Shown here piece after piece: positions 1 to 9,901 of a stretch of 64,000 nt of DNA (within the stretch, counting starts at the first letter, position 1; each line of letters opens with the position of its first letter). The DNA is from Terrilactibacillus tamarindi. GTDB taxonomy: Bacteria; Bacillota; Bacilli; Bacillales; Sporolactobacillaceae. The stretch is from positions 17,852 to 81,851 of the forward strand of contig NZ_WNHB01000017.1 of assembly GCF_009718825.1 (NCBI RefSeq), read 5' to 3'. The translations under genes were made by a program, and so were the position numbers. The notes below the pieces were generated by a model, which saw nothing but the letters and a program-made list of their open reading frames with translations, was not told the DNA's origin and searched no databases.

Positions 1-601
1 ACATTTGGATCAATGCGTGAGGCATTGTCCCCATTCCTTGCTTACCCCACCACTCATTCATCGCATGAGTCGCTTGAGCTGTAGAACCACCTATGTATGC
101 AGAGTATCCATCTCCCGCTTGTTGTGTATAATGGTCATCCCTGTCACCCATGAAAATCACGGGTTTTTGAACACCAGATGCCCTGGCTGCTTTTACAACA
201 TTATAGACATTCGTTGCAACTGACGTTCTTCTGGCTAGAATCCCGTCAATAATGCCTTCTAAAAACCCAAAGTTTTGATAAGGACCTGTAATGGTTAAGA
301 CCGTTTCAAACGGTTCAATCTTGTCACCATCTTTTAAGGAATATATCTCCAATTGATCTGGGTCTTTTGCAAAAGTTTTGATTAAAGCAATTGCCTCATC
401 TGTACCACACAAAACAGCATGTTCTTTTTGAAAAAATTGAGTTGTTACAATGTTATTGGGTTTCTCTTTTTTAATAATTTCACACGATTTAAGAAAGTAA
501 ACGGCCGAAAACCACCCTTCTCTAATTCGTTCATCAAATTTAAAGGTTTTATTCGTCAGCCTTTTAATCTTTCCTTGAACTTTTAATTCAATTTCTTTCA
601 T
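1..601 (-). CDS. Nicotinate phosphoribosyltransferase, N-terminal part (runs off the left edge)
   Basis: The minus-strand reading frame opens with ATG at 601, preceded by AAGGAG at a normal spacing, and stays open to base 1, giving about 200 residues. My translation begins MKEIELKVQGKIKR, followed by FDERIREGWFSAVYF, typical of the NAPRTase family (nicotinate to nicotinate mononucleotide, the first step of the Preiss-Handler NAD salvage route). Near the edge it reads GMGTMPHALIQ, the conserved strand-loop of type II phosphoribosyltransferases. The C-terminal part, including the rest of the phosphoribosyl pyrophosphate site, is outside the window. It lies downstream of sftA on the same strand, separated by about 300 bases with a hairpin, so it probably has its own promoter. 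The family call is firm; the subfamily is not resolved. Confidence 0.85.
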   Translation of the reverse strand, partial: MKEIELKVQGKIKRLTNKTFKFDERIREGWFSAVYFLKSCEIIKKEKPNNIVTTQFFQKEHAVLCGTDEAIALIKTFAKDPDQLEIYSLKDGDKIEPFETVLTITGPYQNFGFLEGIIDGILARRTSVATNVYNVVKAARASGVQKPVIFMGDRDDHYTQQAGDGYSAYIGGSTAQATHAMNEWWGKQGMGTMPHALIQM

Positions 602-717
602 GTGTTTATCTCCTTAACTAACGCGATTGACGTAAGATACATGACTCGCCATTTATTTTAACCTTAAATAACCTTATTGTAAAAAAAATATACTTCAGTT
701 TATTGATTCTCTAGAAG

Positions 718-806
718 ATAAAGTGCAGTTATCCCCCACCTAGGGATGCTCGGTTACACTCATTACCTTGAGGTGGGAGTCAAGACTCGCCGTAAATAGG
801 GGGTAA
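718..806. repeat. Degenerate copy of the short hairpin element (family 2)
   Basis: Starts with ATAAAGTG, has a CCCCCACCT ... AGGTGGG stem (733-741 with 771-777) and ends near CGCCGTAAATAGGGGG. The same landmarks (ATAAAGTG end, CCCCACCT/AGGTGGGG stem, GCCCGTAAA) occur in the better preserved copy at 18767-18920. Non-coding. The rest of the 602-915 gap shows no gene. Confidence 0.45.
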
Positions 807-871
807 ATAGAGTTTCTCATAACCACTTGTTTAAGCCGGTCCTAAGCCCTACACTAATCCAACATATTTAG

Positions 872-912
872 AGGATTGAAGCTATAGCCGTGCTAGTCAT
901 AGCTTCAATCCT
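872..912 (-). terminator. Perfect 14-bp hairpin behind sftA
   Basis: AGGATTGAAGCTAT at 872-885 pairs perfectly with ATAGCTTCAATCCT at 899-912 around a 13-base loop, four bases after the sftA stop. On the minus strand it is followed by a weak T-rich stretch (TCTAAATATGTT) rather than a clean run of T, so it may be a terminator or a 3'-end stabiliser. Confidence 0.6.
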
Positions 913-915
913 GGT

Positions 916-3348
916 TTAATACACTTTGTCTTGGTTTATTATTTGATCTTCAAATTCTTCTTTAGAAACTAAAACTTGACGTGGCTTGCTTCCATTGGCT
1001 TCTGAAACAATCCCCATCGCTTGTAAATCATCAATTAGACGAGCAGCCCTATTATAGCCTATACGAAAACGCCGTTGAAGACTTGAAACAGAAGCTTGTC
1101 CTTGGTCAATCACAAAGTATCCTGCTTCATCAAATAGTTCGTCGTCCATGTCAGCATTGTCGTGCAAGACACCTTTGAAATCTTCCTTGTCAAATAAGTA
1201 AGGTGGGGATTCCATTTGATCAAACTGTGCCGAGATACGGCTAATTTCTTCATCAGATACGAAGCAACCTTGCAAGCGTTTAATATCTCTTGCTCCGTTT
1301 TCAATAAACAGCATATCGCCTTGCCCGAGTAACCTTTCTGCACCAGATGAATCCAAAATGGTACGGGAATCCACTTGAGAAGAAACACTAAATGCGATCC
1401 GTGTTGGAATATTTGATTTTATAAGTCCTGTTATGACGTCCACCGATGGTCGTTGAGTAGCTAAGAGAAGATGAATACCCGCTGCTCTTGCTTTTTGTGC
1501 AATACGACAGATGGCCTCTTCAACATCTTGAGGTGACACCATCATTAAATCCGCTAATTCATCAATAATAATGACGATATAGGGCATAATTTCCCCTTCT
1601 TGTTGCCCATTTTCAATACACTCATTATACCGTTTGATATCTCGGACACCCATTTTCGCAAAATATTGATACCTTTTTTCCATTTCTTCCACGGCCCATT
1701 TTAAGGAGAGCGAAGCTTCTTTTGGTTCCGTAATAACGGGCGTTGCGAGATGGGGTAATTCTCTATATGCTGCAAGTTCAACGACCTTTGGATCAATTAA
1801 AATTAATCTCAGACGTTCTGGTGATGTTTTATATATCAAGCTTAGAATTAATGAATGAATACACACACTTTTACCAGAACCAGTTGCTCCGGCTATAAGA
1901 CCATGCGGCATTTTGGCTAGATCCGTTATTACTTGTTGTCCTGAAATATCTTGTCCCAAGATAGCCGGTAAAGCGGCTGATTGATCTTTGAATGCTTCAG
2001 AATGAAGTAAGTCTTTTAAATAGACAGGTTTGCGTTCATCATTTGGTATCTCAATACCAACCGTGCTTTTTCCGATGACAGGCGCAATACGTATCTGCTC
2101 TGCCGCCATACTTAATTTTATATCTTCTGTTAAATTCATAATTTTATTTACCTTTACACCAGGATGAAGATGAATTTCAAACCGTGTAACAGCAGGCCCT
2201 TGTGTATAATCCACGATATCGGCATTCACGTGAAAGTTATCGAGTGCTTCTTTTAGGATTGCTCGCTTCTCTTCTATCCACACGGAATCACTTTCCTTTG
2301 ATTCAGGAGGATCATCAAGTACATCTAAGGAGATCTGAAAGTCTTTCTGTTCAAGGCTTTTGATCTTTTTAGGTTGTTCGTGATTGTTTTTATGATTTTT
2401 TTTATCCGTACGAAACATCAAAACATTAAAAGGAACTTTTGAACCTCTCCGACCTTGCCGATGTGGTGAGACTTTAAATTCCCGCTTCACCGGTGTCTCA
2501 TCTTTTTCCATTGTATTTTCCTGATTCTGTACATCGGCATCAGACTTTTTTACATTGTTGTCCTTTGAATCATATTGTTCAGAATGCAAGTCAGTCTTCA
2601 CTTTTTTAGGCCTATTCTCAGGAAAATCATCCAAGCCTTCTTTTGTATCAGATGTCATAAAGTCAATATTTTTCTCTTCATTTTTCTCTTCTTTTTGAGA
2701 ACGCTTAAATGGTATAGAATGGACATCTTTTTGAAGATTTGTCTTTGAATCTACATTTTCTATTAATTTATTTTCTTTTCGTTGATAGGCTGGTTGATTT
2801 AATTTTTTTTCATTTACTTGTTGTTTATCTTTTGTGTTTAGTGAACTGACCGTCAAATTGTTCGCTTCTTGAGTCACCTTTTGATCATTTTTAGCCATTT
2901 CGTTTACATTTCCCATTTGACGATAAAAATGCTCCGGTGTTTTTTTATATCCGTAGACAGGTGAGATAATTTCAGTCGGTTTAAACCGACTTTTCTTAGG
3001 TGATTGAGATGTCTCTTGAGATTCTTGATTTTTCGCCCATTTGTCGTCAGATTTGCGAGAAGCCTTTCTATGGTGAGCAGGGTGCTCGCTTGCTGATTCA
3101 TAGTGATCATGATTAGGAATGGGAGTGTCCTTAAATGATTGTCTAGAATTCGGGGTGACATCTTTGCTAGTTGAATTTGGATATTGATGTAGCATTCTTA
3201 CATGAATTTGTCGATTTGTATCTTCAAAGCGGCCAACGATCGGGTTGTGTGATGACTGATAGGTGTTATCATCCTGATTTTGTTTTTGATGAAGAAATTC
3301 CTCTTCATCATCTAGATGAAATAAACGTTTCCACCAATTTGATCCCAT
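916..3348 (-). CDS. sftA: DNA translocase SftA (FtsK/SpoIIIE family)
   Basis: Septum-associated ATP-driven DNA pump that clears chromosome ends from the closing division septum. The last ~480 residues form the FtsK motor: Walker A in GATGSGKSVCIHS, Walker B in IIIIDELADLMM, then ATQRPSVDVITG, and a C-terminal winged-helix gamma domain (about the last 65 residues) of the kind that reads polarity sequences. The first ~330 residues are a highly charged, low-complexity linker (K/N/E/Q/D rich). No transmembrane segments are visible, which separates SftA from SpoIIIE. An in-frame ATG lies 18 bases further upstream (3366), but AAGGAG sits inside that extension at the right distance from the ATG at 3348, so I use 3348 (810 aa). 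Position next to ytpR and ytpQ matches B. subtilis ytpS. Confidence 0.93.
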   Translation of the reverse strand: MGSNWWKRLFHLDDEEEFLHQKQNQDDNTYQSSHNPIVGRFEDTNRQIHVRMLHQYPNSTSKDVTPNSRQSFKDTPIPNHDHYESASEHPAHHRKASRKSDDKWAKNQESQETSQSPKKSRFKPTEIISPVYGYKKTPEHFYRQMGNVNEMAKNDQKVTQEANNLTVSSLNTKDKQQVNEKKLNQPAYQRKENKLIENVDSKTNLQKDVHSIPFKRSQKEEKNEEKNIDFMTSDTKEGLDDFPENRPKKVKTDLHSEQYDSKDNNVKKSDADVQNQENTMEKDETPVKREFKVSPHRQGRRGSKVPFNVLMFRTDKKNHKNNHEQPKKIKSLEQKDFQISLDVLDDPPESKESDSVWIEEKRAILKEALDNFHVNADIVDYTQGPAVTRFEIHLHPGVKVNKIMNLTEDIKLSMAAEQIRIAPVIGKSTVGIEIPNDERKPVYLKDLLHSEAFKDQSAALPAILGQDISGQQVITDLAKMPHGLIAGATGSGKSVCIHSLILSLIYKTSPERLRLILIDPKVVELAAYRELPHLATPVITEPKEASLSLKWAVEEMEKRYQYFAKMGVRDIKRYNECIENGQQEGEIMPYIVIIIDELADLMMVSPQDVEEAICRIAQKARAAGIHLLLATQRPSVDVITGLIKSNIPTRIAFSVSSQVDSRTILDSSGAERLLGQGDMLFIENGARDIKRLQGCFVSDEEISRISAQFDQMESPPYLFDKEDFKGVLHDNADMDDELFDEAGYFVIDQGQASVSSLQRRFRIGYNRAARLIDDLQAMGIVSEANGSKPRQVLVSKEEFEDQIINQDKVY

Positions 3349-3449
3349 TCCTCTCACTCCTTCCATTTATTGATTGAACCATTTTTCAAATACAAAGGTC
3401 GATACCCCTTGTCATAACCAAACATCTTATTTTTTCGTGTGTGTATTAA

Positions 3450-3477
3450 AAATCACTAGTTATTTAACTAGTGATTT
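3450..3477 (-). terminator. Intrinsic terminator after ytpR
   Basis: AATCACTAGTT pairs with AACTAGTGATT around a short ATTT loop. On the minus strand the stem is followed by TTTTTAATAC. It lies between the ytpR stop and sftA, so sftA probably depends on partial readthrough or its own promoter. Confidence 0.75.
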
Positions 3478-3494
3478 TATTTACATACATCGGC

Positions 3495-4103
3495 TTATTT
3501 ACCAAAAAAATCTTCCCCAACGGTTTTGGAATCATCTAAAACAAGAATCCCCTTTTTTTGAGGTGCATGAGGTAAATCCAACTCCCTAGCAGAACAAATC
3601 ATACCCGAGGAGGCAACACCTCTTAATTGTGCATCTTTAATGATCATACCACTTGGCATGACCGCTCCAACACGTGCGACAACCACATGTTGATCTTCTT
3701 CAACATTGGGTGCTCCACAAACAATTTGCAGGGTTTCACTACCAATATCTACTTGACAGACACTCAATTTATCCGCATTAGGATGCTTTTCTTTAGAAAT
3801 AACCTTTCCAACAACAAAGTTAGGTCGATCATCAAAGGTTAATACATCAGCAAATCCTGCGTTTTTAATGACTTTATTGACCTCGTCAACGAGATTTTTG
3901 CTTAGATCGACTTGTCCAGTTGCATCTATATCGATCCGTTCAGATATCTGAAAGAGATTAAAGCCAAGTGTTTCCCCTGTCTCAGGGTTTAAAAGTTTAA
4001 CCACGCTTTCCTTTTTTTCAACCTGAATGGGCCCTGCGTTCCCTATGACTGCTTGTACTATTAGGACATCTCCAATGCCCTCTTTATTGTAAAATATATT
4101 CAT
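3495..4103 (-). CDS. ytpR: YtpR, tRNA-binding-domain protein
   Basis: A 202-residue protein with an N-terminal DUF4479 region (about 1-85) and a C-terminal EMAPII/PheT-like tRNA-binding OB fold (about 90-200, with VVGKVISKEKHPNADKLSVC and GMICSARELDLP). The same fold forms the N-terminus of phenylalanyl-tRNA synthetase beta, which is why such proteins are often misnamed. Here no synthetase domain follows, so it is a stand-alone tRNA- or RNA-binding protein of unproven role. The ATG at 4103 has GGAGGAAG upstream. It is 39 bases downstream of ytpQ and probably cotranscribed with it. Confidence 0.9.
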   Translation of the reverse strand: MNIFYNKEGIGDVLIVQAVIGNAGPIQVEKKESVVKLLNPETGETLGFNLFQISERIDIDATGQVDLSKNLVDEVNKVIKNAGFADVLTFDDRPNFVVGKVISKEKHPNADKLSVCQVDIGSETLQIVCGAPNVEEDQHVVVARVGAVMPSGMIIKDAQLRGVASSGMICSARELDLPHAPQKKGILVLDDSKTVGEDFFGK

Positions 4104-4142
4104 CTTCTTGCTTCCTCCAACCTTTCAATCCGTACTAATTCA

Positions 4143-4949
4143 TCAATCTTCTTCGTCAACTGGACGATTTTTGGCTAAAATGAATATTGGATTCAATTTC
4201 CCTTTTTCATAGATAAACGGTAACGCCGTTATTGGAATATTACCGTTAGTGAAAAATTGCATCGTCATCTGAGCTAAGACATCATATCCCCTTTTATTCA
4301 CAATGTCAGCAAAAATTAAAACATCTTGATGAGGGATACTAACAGCCAGATCTCCTTTTGATTTAGCCGCCATGTCATCTAATAAGGTCCGATTTAATAT
4401 ACGACTGGCATCATAACCATCGTTATGATTAATAAACGTAAATACGTTATCCGCAACATGGTCTTCCTTCATTTCTACTGATAAGGAACGTAGGTTAAAT
4501 TCAGCCATCTCAAATAAAGAATCTTCCAAAACACCCTCACTCTTCATAAACTCACGATCAATGAGGCGATAAGAATGACCTAAATCTAAAGCGTAATAGA
4601 TACGTGTTTCAGCTGTGTGCTCCTTATAAAGTAACGTCTTCCCATCTGATGTTTCCGTTGGAAATGAAGTAGATCGCATGACAGGAAAAATATGTTTTTC
4701 CATTCCTGCGAGTCGTTGAGATGTATTCATTACTCGGAGTGCATGGTCAACGTAATAGACGATTTGATCTAAGAGCTTATCCTTTTCTGCTTCATAGCGA
4801 CCGGAAAGTCCAGAAAGTTCAAGTGTAATCCCCTTCTTAGACTGACTATTTTCAATTCGTAATGTCTCTTTTTCACGATCATAAATCATTGTTCTGTCTG
4901 GTGCCTGTAGTCGATTTTCCAGCAGACGTTTAAGTTTTTTACTTTCCAT
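4143..4949 (-). CDS. ytpQ: YtpQ family protein (DUF1444)
   Basis: Conserved Bacillales protein of unknown biochemical role; the neighbour order ytpQ-ytpR-sftA is kept from B. subtilis. It has no signal peptide or membrane segment and is about 268 residues. Recognisable stretches are DHALRVMNTSQRLAG, FPVMRSTSFPTE and DVLIFADIVNKRGYDVLAQM. The open frame could start 33 bases upstream (4982), but GAGGAAGTG sits just before the ATG at 4949 and the extra residues (MMSCRCRGSVK) do not look like protein N-terminus. In B. subtilis the thioredoxin-like ytpP lies next to ytpQ; here that position is taken by repeats and a chemoreceptor. Confidence 0.85.
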   Translation of the reverse strand: MESKKLKRLLENRLQAPDRTMIYDREKETLRIENSQSKKGITLELSGLSGRYEAEKDKLLDQIVYYVDHALRVMNTSQRLAGMEKHIFPVMRSTSFPTETSDGKTLLYKEHTAETRIYYALDLGHSYRLIDREFMKSEGVLEDSLFEMAEFNLRSLSVEMKEDHVADNVFTFINHNDGYDASRILNRTLLDDMAAKSKGDLAVSIPHQDVLIFADIVNKRGYDVLAQMTMQFFTNGNIPITALPFIYEKGKLNPIFILAKNRPVDEED

Positions 4950-5015
4950 TTTAACACTTCCTCTGCATCTGCATGACATCATTTTACCATGTTCTTGGAA
5001 TATTTATAAGAGGTA

Positions 5016-5157
5016 GTTCAAAAAGCTACCAAATGATAAGCTGCGAATCTCGGCGTTGGCTTGTTTTTTCGGTCCTCATGTAGTAAAAACCTACATTCCG
5101 GTCCTCAAAACGGCACCGCCTTGACCTTCTTGCTTCTAATTTTTCACCTTTTTGAAC
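5016..5157 (-). repeat. GTTCAAAAAG inverted-repeat element, copy A (family 1)
   Basis: 142-base copy bounded by GTTCAAAAAGCTACCAAAT and its mirror end ending CACCTTTTTGAAC. It is inverted relative to copies C, D and E and is internally shortened. Outer flank TATAAGAGGTA matches other copies. Confidence 0.85.
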
Positions 5158-5172
5158 ACTATTATAGAGGTA

Positions 5173-5436
5173 GTTCAAATAGCCACCAAATGATAAGCTG
5201 CGAATCTCGGGCGCCCGTCAAGAGGATCTTCAACTAAAGTCGCTCACGTCCTGTGGCTGGCGTTAAGTCATCACATCCTGTGGAATGCCGGTCCTCATGT
5301 AGTAACACAAGATGATCTTCAACTAAAATCGCTCACGTCCAGTGGCTGGCGTTAAGCTACCACATCCTGTGGAATGCCGGTCCTCAAAACGGCGCCGCCT
5401 TGATCCTCTAGCCTCTAGTTTGTCACCTTTTTGAAC
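5173..5436 (-). repeat. GTTCAAAAAG inverted-repeat element, copy B, with internal duplication (family 1)
   Basis: 264-base copy only 15 bases after copy A and in the same orientation. The central block (CACAGGATGTG ... TTGAAGATC) is present twice, so this is either a partial tandem duplication or two copies merged. Together with copy A it fills the gap between ytpQ and the chemoreceptor; no gene is seen in 4950-5561. Confidence 0.85.
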
Positions 5437-5561
5437 ACGCAATGTAAGGAATCACTAAAGAATCTCGTTGATTGGACGATATAATATAAATAGCGTTAAG
5501 GCGACTAAAGATGCCTCATAACATAGATATACGTTATAGAAATATATTTAGGAGGGTTATC

Positions 5562-7628
5562 ATGGATTGGTCAATAAAAAGGAAAATAAAGACGATGCTT
5601 TTCATGGGCATTATTGGCATCATTCTCTTAACATTATTTACTTGCCTTACCTTTGTTAATAGTAAATGGACAAATGGTAAAGTAAATGCGATTCATCAGG
5701 ATGCTAACTTAGCAGAAAGTATTCATACAAAAATTGAAAAAGCTCGCACCTTAGAACAGATGTATTTAGCTGAACCGAAAAAAGAATATGTGGATCAACT
5801 AAATAAACTGCTTAAAGGGATTAAGAAAGATACAAAGTCATTTTCTTATCAAACAGATGTCGTTAAAAAATCAACTAAAGAAATAAATGGCCAAGTTAAA
5901 GTCTATCAAGAAAGCCTTAACCAGGTCGTTTCCATTACGGAGTTAATCGGTTACACTGAAAATGAAGGCCTACATAAGCAATTCTTCGAGACAGAAAAAA
6001 AATTGGACGCCATGATTCATGATACCAACAATAATGAACTGATTAAAAAATACTTGCAACTAAAGTTACAAGAGAAAACGTATTTCGATAACCCTACAGC
6101 AAAAGGTTTTAATGAAATTTCAAACGATCTAAATGATTTTAACCTATATGCTACAACCGTTTTTTCTGACAAAAACCAAAATGACTTTAGTTCAACATTA
6201 ATTAAATATAAAAGCATTAATGACTCGATTAATTCATCCTATCAGTTATCCGATTCACTTAAAAAGCAGTTTGCATCTGCAAGCAGCCATATTGAAAAAA
6301 GTGTGGCCAAAGTCGTGAACTCTTTAAACCAACAAAACCAAATTATTAATCACCAACAAACAACGATTGGTCTTATTTTCTTTATTATTGCCCTTCTTTT
6401 AAGCATAGCCATGGCTGTAGTTCTTTACTGGTTTGGAAGACGTTTATCAATTAGTATTTCTGATTCCCTTCATGAACTAACAAAAGGTGCTACTGAAATT
6501 GGAGAAGGACATCTAAATTACCGTGTTCCTATCACTACACATGACGAACTAGGTCAATTTGCTGAATCATTTAATAAAATGACGGAGCGTATGGAAAAAA
6601 CGATTCAGAAGGTCTTTAATTCGACAAATACATTAACCCAATCATCAGAGAACTTAGCAGCAGCTTCAGAAGAAACTGTGGCTCAAGTGACCGAAGTTAA
6701 TGAAGCCATTCAGCAAGTAGCTGCAGGTGCTCAAAATCAAGCTGATCATTTAGACCAAAGTATGAATTTACTGTCTAATGTCACTCGAGCAATTGATGAA
6801 AGCAAGGCTTTCAGTCAACAAATCCTTCAGAAGACCAAAGAAACAGAAAAAACAAGTCAAGAAGGCATCACAACTGTTTCACATCTTGAAACGAGCGCGA
6901 ATGAATTTTTAAAAGGTATTTCATCCCTCATTCATGAAATTAAAGATGTCGCTACACAATCCGAGAATATCAAACATATCCTAAAAACAATAAAAAGCAT
7001 ATCAGACAACACGAATTTACTCGCATTAAATGCGGCCATTGAATCTGCACGTGCCGGAGAAGCAGGAAAAGGATTTGCTGTCGTCTCGAAAGAAATCCGT
7101 AAATTAGCTGAGAGATCTAAGAAAGAAACAAATCAAATTAACGAAGATATATCGAATATTATTACTCGATTGATTCATTTAACAACAAGGGCAGAAACTC
7201 TCAATCAGTTTTCCGAAGAACAGAAAGATAATGTGGCTATGACCAAAGGCTCATTTAACCGTATTACTGATAAAATCTCATCTATAAACACTATGATGGA
7301 TAATATTAACCGTAAAGTGACTCACGTGAAAGATGCTAATCAAAATCTAGTGATGAAATTAGAAGACATTAGCGCTATCTCAGAAGAAACAGCAGCTAGT
7401 ACAGAAGAAGTTTCAGCAGCGAGTGAAAATCAAAAATCGGCGATTGGAACAGTTACACAAGCTGCGACTGATCTTCAAGTTATTGCTATTGATCTAGAAA
7501 ATGAAGTCTTAAAATTCACTTTTGACACTCTAGACTCTGAAAAGGACTTTGATTCAACACCCCTTGTTGAACCAAATAATAAAAATGTAGATGAGCCAGA
7601 GAAAATTGAACAATTTTCTCAGCAGTAA
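5562..7628 (+). CDS. Methyl-accepting chemotaxis protein
   Basis: Membrane chemoreceptor that passes ligand sensing to CheA/CheW. Layout: transmembrane segment near residues 10-32, an extracytoplasmic helical sensor of about 240 residues, a second transmembrane segment near 270-292, a HAMP linker (about 293-345), and a cytoplasmic signalling domain with the conserved hairpin tip [19 protein letters not shown]. The sensor part lacks recognisable dCache motifs and looks like a four-helix bundle (CHASE3/4HB type), so no ligand can be named. GGAGGG precedes the ATG at 5562; an upstream in-frame ATG at 5511 lacks a site. It interrupts the otherwise B. subtilis-like ytp/yto order and is flanked by repeats, suggesting later insertion. 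Confidence 0.93.
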   Translation: MDWSIKRKIKTMLFMGIIGIILLTLFTCLTFVNSKWTNGKVNAIHQDANLAESIHTKIEKARTLEQMYLAEPKKEYVDQLNKLLKGIKKDTKSFSYQTDVVKKSTKEINGQVKVYQESLNQVVSITELIGYTENEGLHKQFFETEKKLDAMIHDTNNNELIKKYLQLKLQEKTYFDNPTAKGFNEISNDLNDFNLYATTVFSDKNQNDFSSTLIKYKSINDSINSSYQLSDSLKKQFASASSHIEKSVAKVVNSLNQQNQIINHQQTTIGLIFFIIALLLSIAMAVVLYWFGRRLSISISDSLHELTKGATEIGEGHLNYRVPITTHDELGQFAESFNKMTERMEKTIQKVFNSTNTLTQSSENLAAASEETVAQVTEVNEAIQQVAAGAQNQADHLDQSMNLLSNVTRAIDESKAFSQQILQKTKETEKTSQEGITTVSHLETSANEFLKGISSLIHEIKDVATQSENIKHILKTIKSISDNTNLLALNAAIESARAGEAGKGFAVVSKEIRKLAERSKKETNQINEDISNIITRLIHLTTRAETLNQFSEEQKDNVAMTKGSFNRITDKISSINTMMDNINRKVTHVKDANQNLVMKLEDISAISEETAASTEEVSAASENQKSAIGTVTQAATDLQVIAIDLENEVLKFTFDTLDSEKDFDSTPLVEPNNKNVDEPEKIEQFSQQ

Positions 7629-7641
7629 TTAATTAATTTAA

Positions 7642-7679
7642 AATGCCTTCATCAGAATATAATCTGATGAAGGCATTTT
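7642..7679. terminator. Bidirectional intrinsic terminator
   Basis: AATGCCTTCATCAG pairs with CTGATGAAGGCATT, with T-rich sequence on the plus side and A-rich sequence on the minus side. It serves the chemoreceptor on plus and the converging DUF84 gene on minus. Confidence 0.85.
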
Positions 7680-7684
7680 TCACT

Positions 7685-8203
7685 CTATTTATGATGATAA
7701 AAACAATATTGTCCATACAATAACAAAAGAACATGAAAAAACATGTCACTTCGATTCAGTCTTCCATTTGTCAATATACCAATCGTTCCCGCGCCTTTTC
7801 TTACATTGTGTTTCTTTGAAAATTCATCAATCAAATCCCCAAGTTCATGGCCTTGTCGAATCCCGTCAGCCAAAATTGTAGGTAGAACAATTTTGGCCCC
7901 ACTTGCAGTGAAAAGGTGTCCTTGCCGATCAACCAATGCCCCCCAATTGCATAAATACAACTCGCCATGATGTTCTGTTACTCCCCCCTCAAGTCCAATA
8001 GAAATATCAGACCTTGAGATTTCGAGTGCAGATTTGGCACGATGAATGGCCCCTTTTCGGGTTTCCTCATCAGACAAAGGCTGGGCTCTTACACCTGAGG
8101 TCGTTTCAATGCTTTGACAGGTTGCTTCTAATTTTTCAAATTGAATGAGGGATTCGACAGCCTTCAATTTGGCTGGATTGGTTGTTCCTATACTAATCAG
8201 CAT
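7685..8203 (-). CDS. DUF84 family inosine/xanthosine triphosphatase-like protein
   Basis: 172-residue protein of the YjjX/DUF84 family, NTPases that remove inosine and xanthosine triphosphates from the nucleotide pool. Family landmarks: IGTTNPAKLKAV at the N-terminus, SIETTSGVRAQPLSDEET, IGLEGGV, and GHELGDLIDEF. GGAGAG precedes the ATG at 8203. It lies 17 bases downstream of ytoP on the same strand and is probably translated from the same mRNA. The substrate assignment rests on the family and not on anything specific in this sequence. Confidence 0.8.
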   Translation of the reverse strand: MLISIGTTNPAKLKAVESLIQFEKLEATCQSIETTSGVRAQPLSDEETRKGAIHRAKSALEISRSDISIGLEGGVTEHHGELYLCNWGALVDRQGHLFTASGAKIVLPTILADGIRQGHELGDLIDEFSKKHNVRKGAGTIGILTNGRLNRSDMFFHVLLLLYGQYCFYHHK

Positions 8204-8220
8204 TCGAGTCAGCTCTCCAT

Positions 8221-9300
8221 TTAAACATTTTCATGAATGGTGTCTAGTGTCGTTTGGTCAGTCGTCTTTACAAGCTCAATAAGTAGTGATTTAGCGGCTG
8301 CATAGTCATCGACATGTATGATTGATGACGATGTATGGACATAACGTGCGCAGATGCCAATGACGGCAGAAGGAATCCCATTCTGATTCATATGTACCCG
8401 GCCAGCATCCGTTCCCCCAGGCGAAACAAAATATTGATAGGGAATATTGTGGGTTTCTGCCGTGTCTAAAATAAATTCCCTCATCCCTCGATGCATGACC
8501 ATCGTCCGATCTAATATCCGGAGCAGGACACCTTTCCCCAATTGACCAAAAGCAGATTTATCCCCACTTGTATCATTGGCAGGAGACGCATCAAGTGCAT
8601 AGAAGATATCCGGGGATATCATATTCGAGGCAGTCTGTGCTCCTCTCAATCCAACCTCCTCTTGAACCGTTGCACCAGAATATAATTGATTAGGAAGAGA
8701 ATAACCTTCTTTATAAATCTCCTTTAACAATTCAATAGCTAGACCACATCCATAACGATTATCCCAAGCCTTAGCTAATATCTTTTTCTCGTTTGCCATT
8801 GGAGTGAATGGACAGATGGGAAGTATCGCTTGTCCAGGCTTTACGCCTAAACGTTTAACATCCTCTTGGTCATCTGCACCGATGTCAATAAGCATATTTT
8901 TTATAGCCATCGGTTTCTTACGTGTTTCGTCATCTAGGAGGTGGGGTGGGACAGAAGCAACGACACCTGTTATAGGACCATTATCTGACATGATATGGAC
9001 ACGTTGAGCAAGTAAAACCTGCTCCCACCATCCTCCAAGTGGTTGGAATCTTAGCATCCCATTTTCAGTAATTTGAGTCACCATGAATCCGACCTCATCC
9101 ATGTGTCCGGCTACCATCACTTTTGGTCCATTACTCGTCCCTTTTTTTACACCAAAAATACTTCCAAGACCATCCTGAACTATGCTATCCGAATATTTCG
9201 TTAATTGTTCCTTCATGAATTTTCTAACATCACGTTCAAAACCGGAAGCTCCATTTAATTCTGTTAGTACCTTGAACAATTCTTGAGTATTATTTTCCAT
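8221..9300 (-). CDS. ytoP: M42 family metallo-aminopeptidase YtoP
   Basis: 359-residue cytosolic aminopeptidase of the M42 (tetrahedral, co-catalytic metal) family that trims N-terminal residues from peptides. Metal ligands are visible: AGHMDEVGF (first His and Asp), AWDNRYGCG (bridging Asp), QEEVGLRGA (catalytic and metal Glu), ALDASP (Asp), and a distal His in VHTSSSI. Annotated relatives are often called glutamyl aminopeptidase, endoglucanase M or deblocking aminopeptidase; the exact specificity is not readable. The start at 9300 lacks a strong ribosome binding site, but the frame is closed by a stop just upstream, so it is the best ATG available. Confidence 0.92.
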   Translation of the reverse strand: MENNTQELFKVLTELNGASGFERDVRKFMKEQLTKYSDSIVQDGLGSIFGVKKGTSNGPKVMVAGHMDEVGFMVTQITENGMLRFQPLGGWWEQVLLAQRVHIMSDNGPITGVVASVPPHLLDDETRKKPMAIKNMLIDIGADDQEDVKRLGVKPGQAILPICPFTPMANEKKILAKAWDNRYGCGLAIELLKEIYKEGYSLPNQLYSGATVQEEVGLRGAQTASNMISPDIFYALDASPANDTSGDKSAFGQLGKGVLLRILDRTMVMHRGMREFILDTAETHNIPYQYFVSPGGTDAGRVHMNQNGIPSAVIGICARYVHTSSSIIHVDDYAAAKSLLIELVKTTDQTTLDTIHENV

Positions 9301-9528
9301 TATTGTGACACAGGCATCATACTGATGTCGTGAGTCTTCACTTCCTTCCTTATAATCTTCTTCTTATCTTACCGAATAATATGAAACCAATCCAATTTTT
9401 AGATAAAATCCTTGGATTTTGATAGCTAATAAAGGCATAATAAGTAAAGATGATATGATGAATATCGATTATTCGAAGATATTGATATACTATATTCTAT
9501 ATTAAGATATTTTTAGGAGGGATAAATA

Positions 9529-9837
9529 ATGAAATGGAAACCCCTCATTTTAGGTTTCGTGGTGGGAATGACAAGTCAACTTGTGTATCAAAAACGAAAA
9601 GAAAAACAATTACTTACGCCTGAAAAAGCACTTCAATCAGTTAAAAAATCGGTTAAATCCGATCTAGATGTTAATAATGGATGGATTTATCTCACACCGA
9701 CGGACATGAAACGTTATGGCATTTCTTACAATGTCTATCAAGGTGGTGTAACGGCAAATCAAGGTAACGAAAAAAAACATTATGATTTTATTGTTGATGC
9801 TCAAACAGGAACATTACTCGAACTTCAATCACAGTGA
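9529..9837 (+). CDS. ytzB: YtzB-like small PepSY-type membrane or secreted protein
   Basis: 102 residues: a short hydrophobic N-terminal segment (LILGFVVGMTSQLVY) followed by a PepSY-like alpha/beta segment (TPEKALQSVKKSV ... DFIVDAQTGTLLELQSQ). PepSY modules commonly restrain proteases or bind cell-envelope targets; no partner can be named here. TAGGAGGG lies 8 bases before the ATG. Its position between ytoP and trmB is as in B. subtilis ytzB, which supports the name. Confidence 0.8.
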   Translation: MKWKPLILGFVVGMTSQLVYQKRKEKQLLTPEKALQSVKKSVKSDLDVNNGWIYLTPTDMKRYGISYNVYQGGVTANQGNEKKHYDFIVDAQTGTLLELQSQ

Positions 9838-9853
9838 ATGATGCATTTAAATA

Positions 9854-9889
9854 GGCTAAGAAGCTCCTTAAGAGAGGTGCTTCTTAGCC
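9854..9889. terminator. Bidirectional hairpin between ytzB and trmB
   Basis: GGCTAAGAAGC pairs with GCTTCTTAGCC. T-rich sequence follows on plus (TTGTATCATTCTTT), and a TATTTAAATG stretch follows on minus. Confidence 0.7.
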
Positions 9890-9901
9890 TTGTATCATTC
9901 T

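Noticed and set aside
5..223. Plus-strand open frame at the window start
   Set aside because: It is antisense to the nicotinate phosphoribosyltransferase frame, which has family motifs and a ribosome binding site.
3495..4103. Phenylalanyl-tRNA synthetase beta subunit
   Set aside because: Only the tRNA-binding domain is present; length and neighbours identify YtpR.
5016..5436. CRISPR-like repeats
   Set aside because: The repeated blocks are long, variable and palindromic with no regular spacers; they belong to the inverted-repeat element family.
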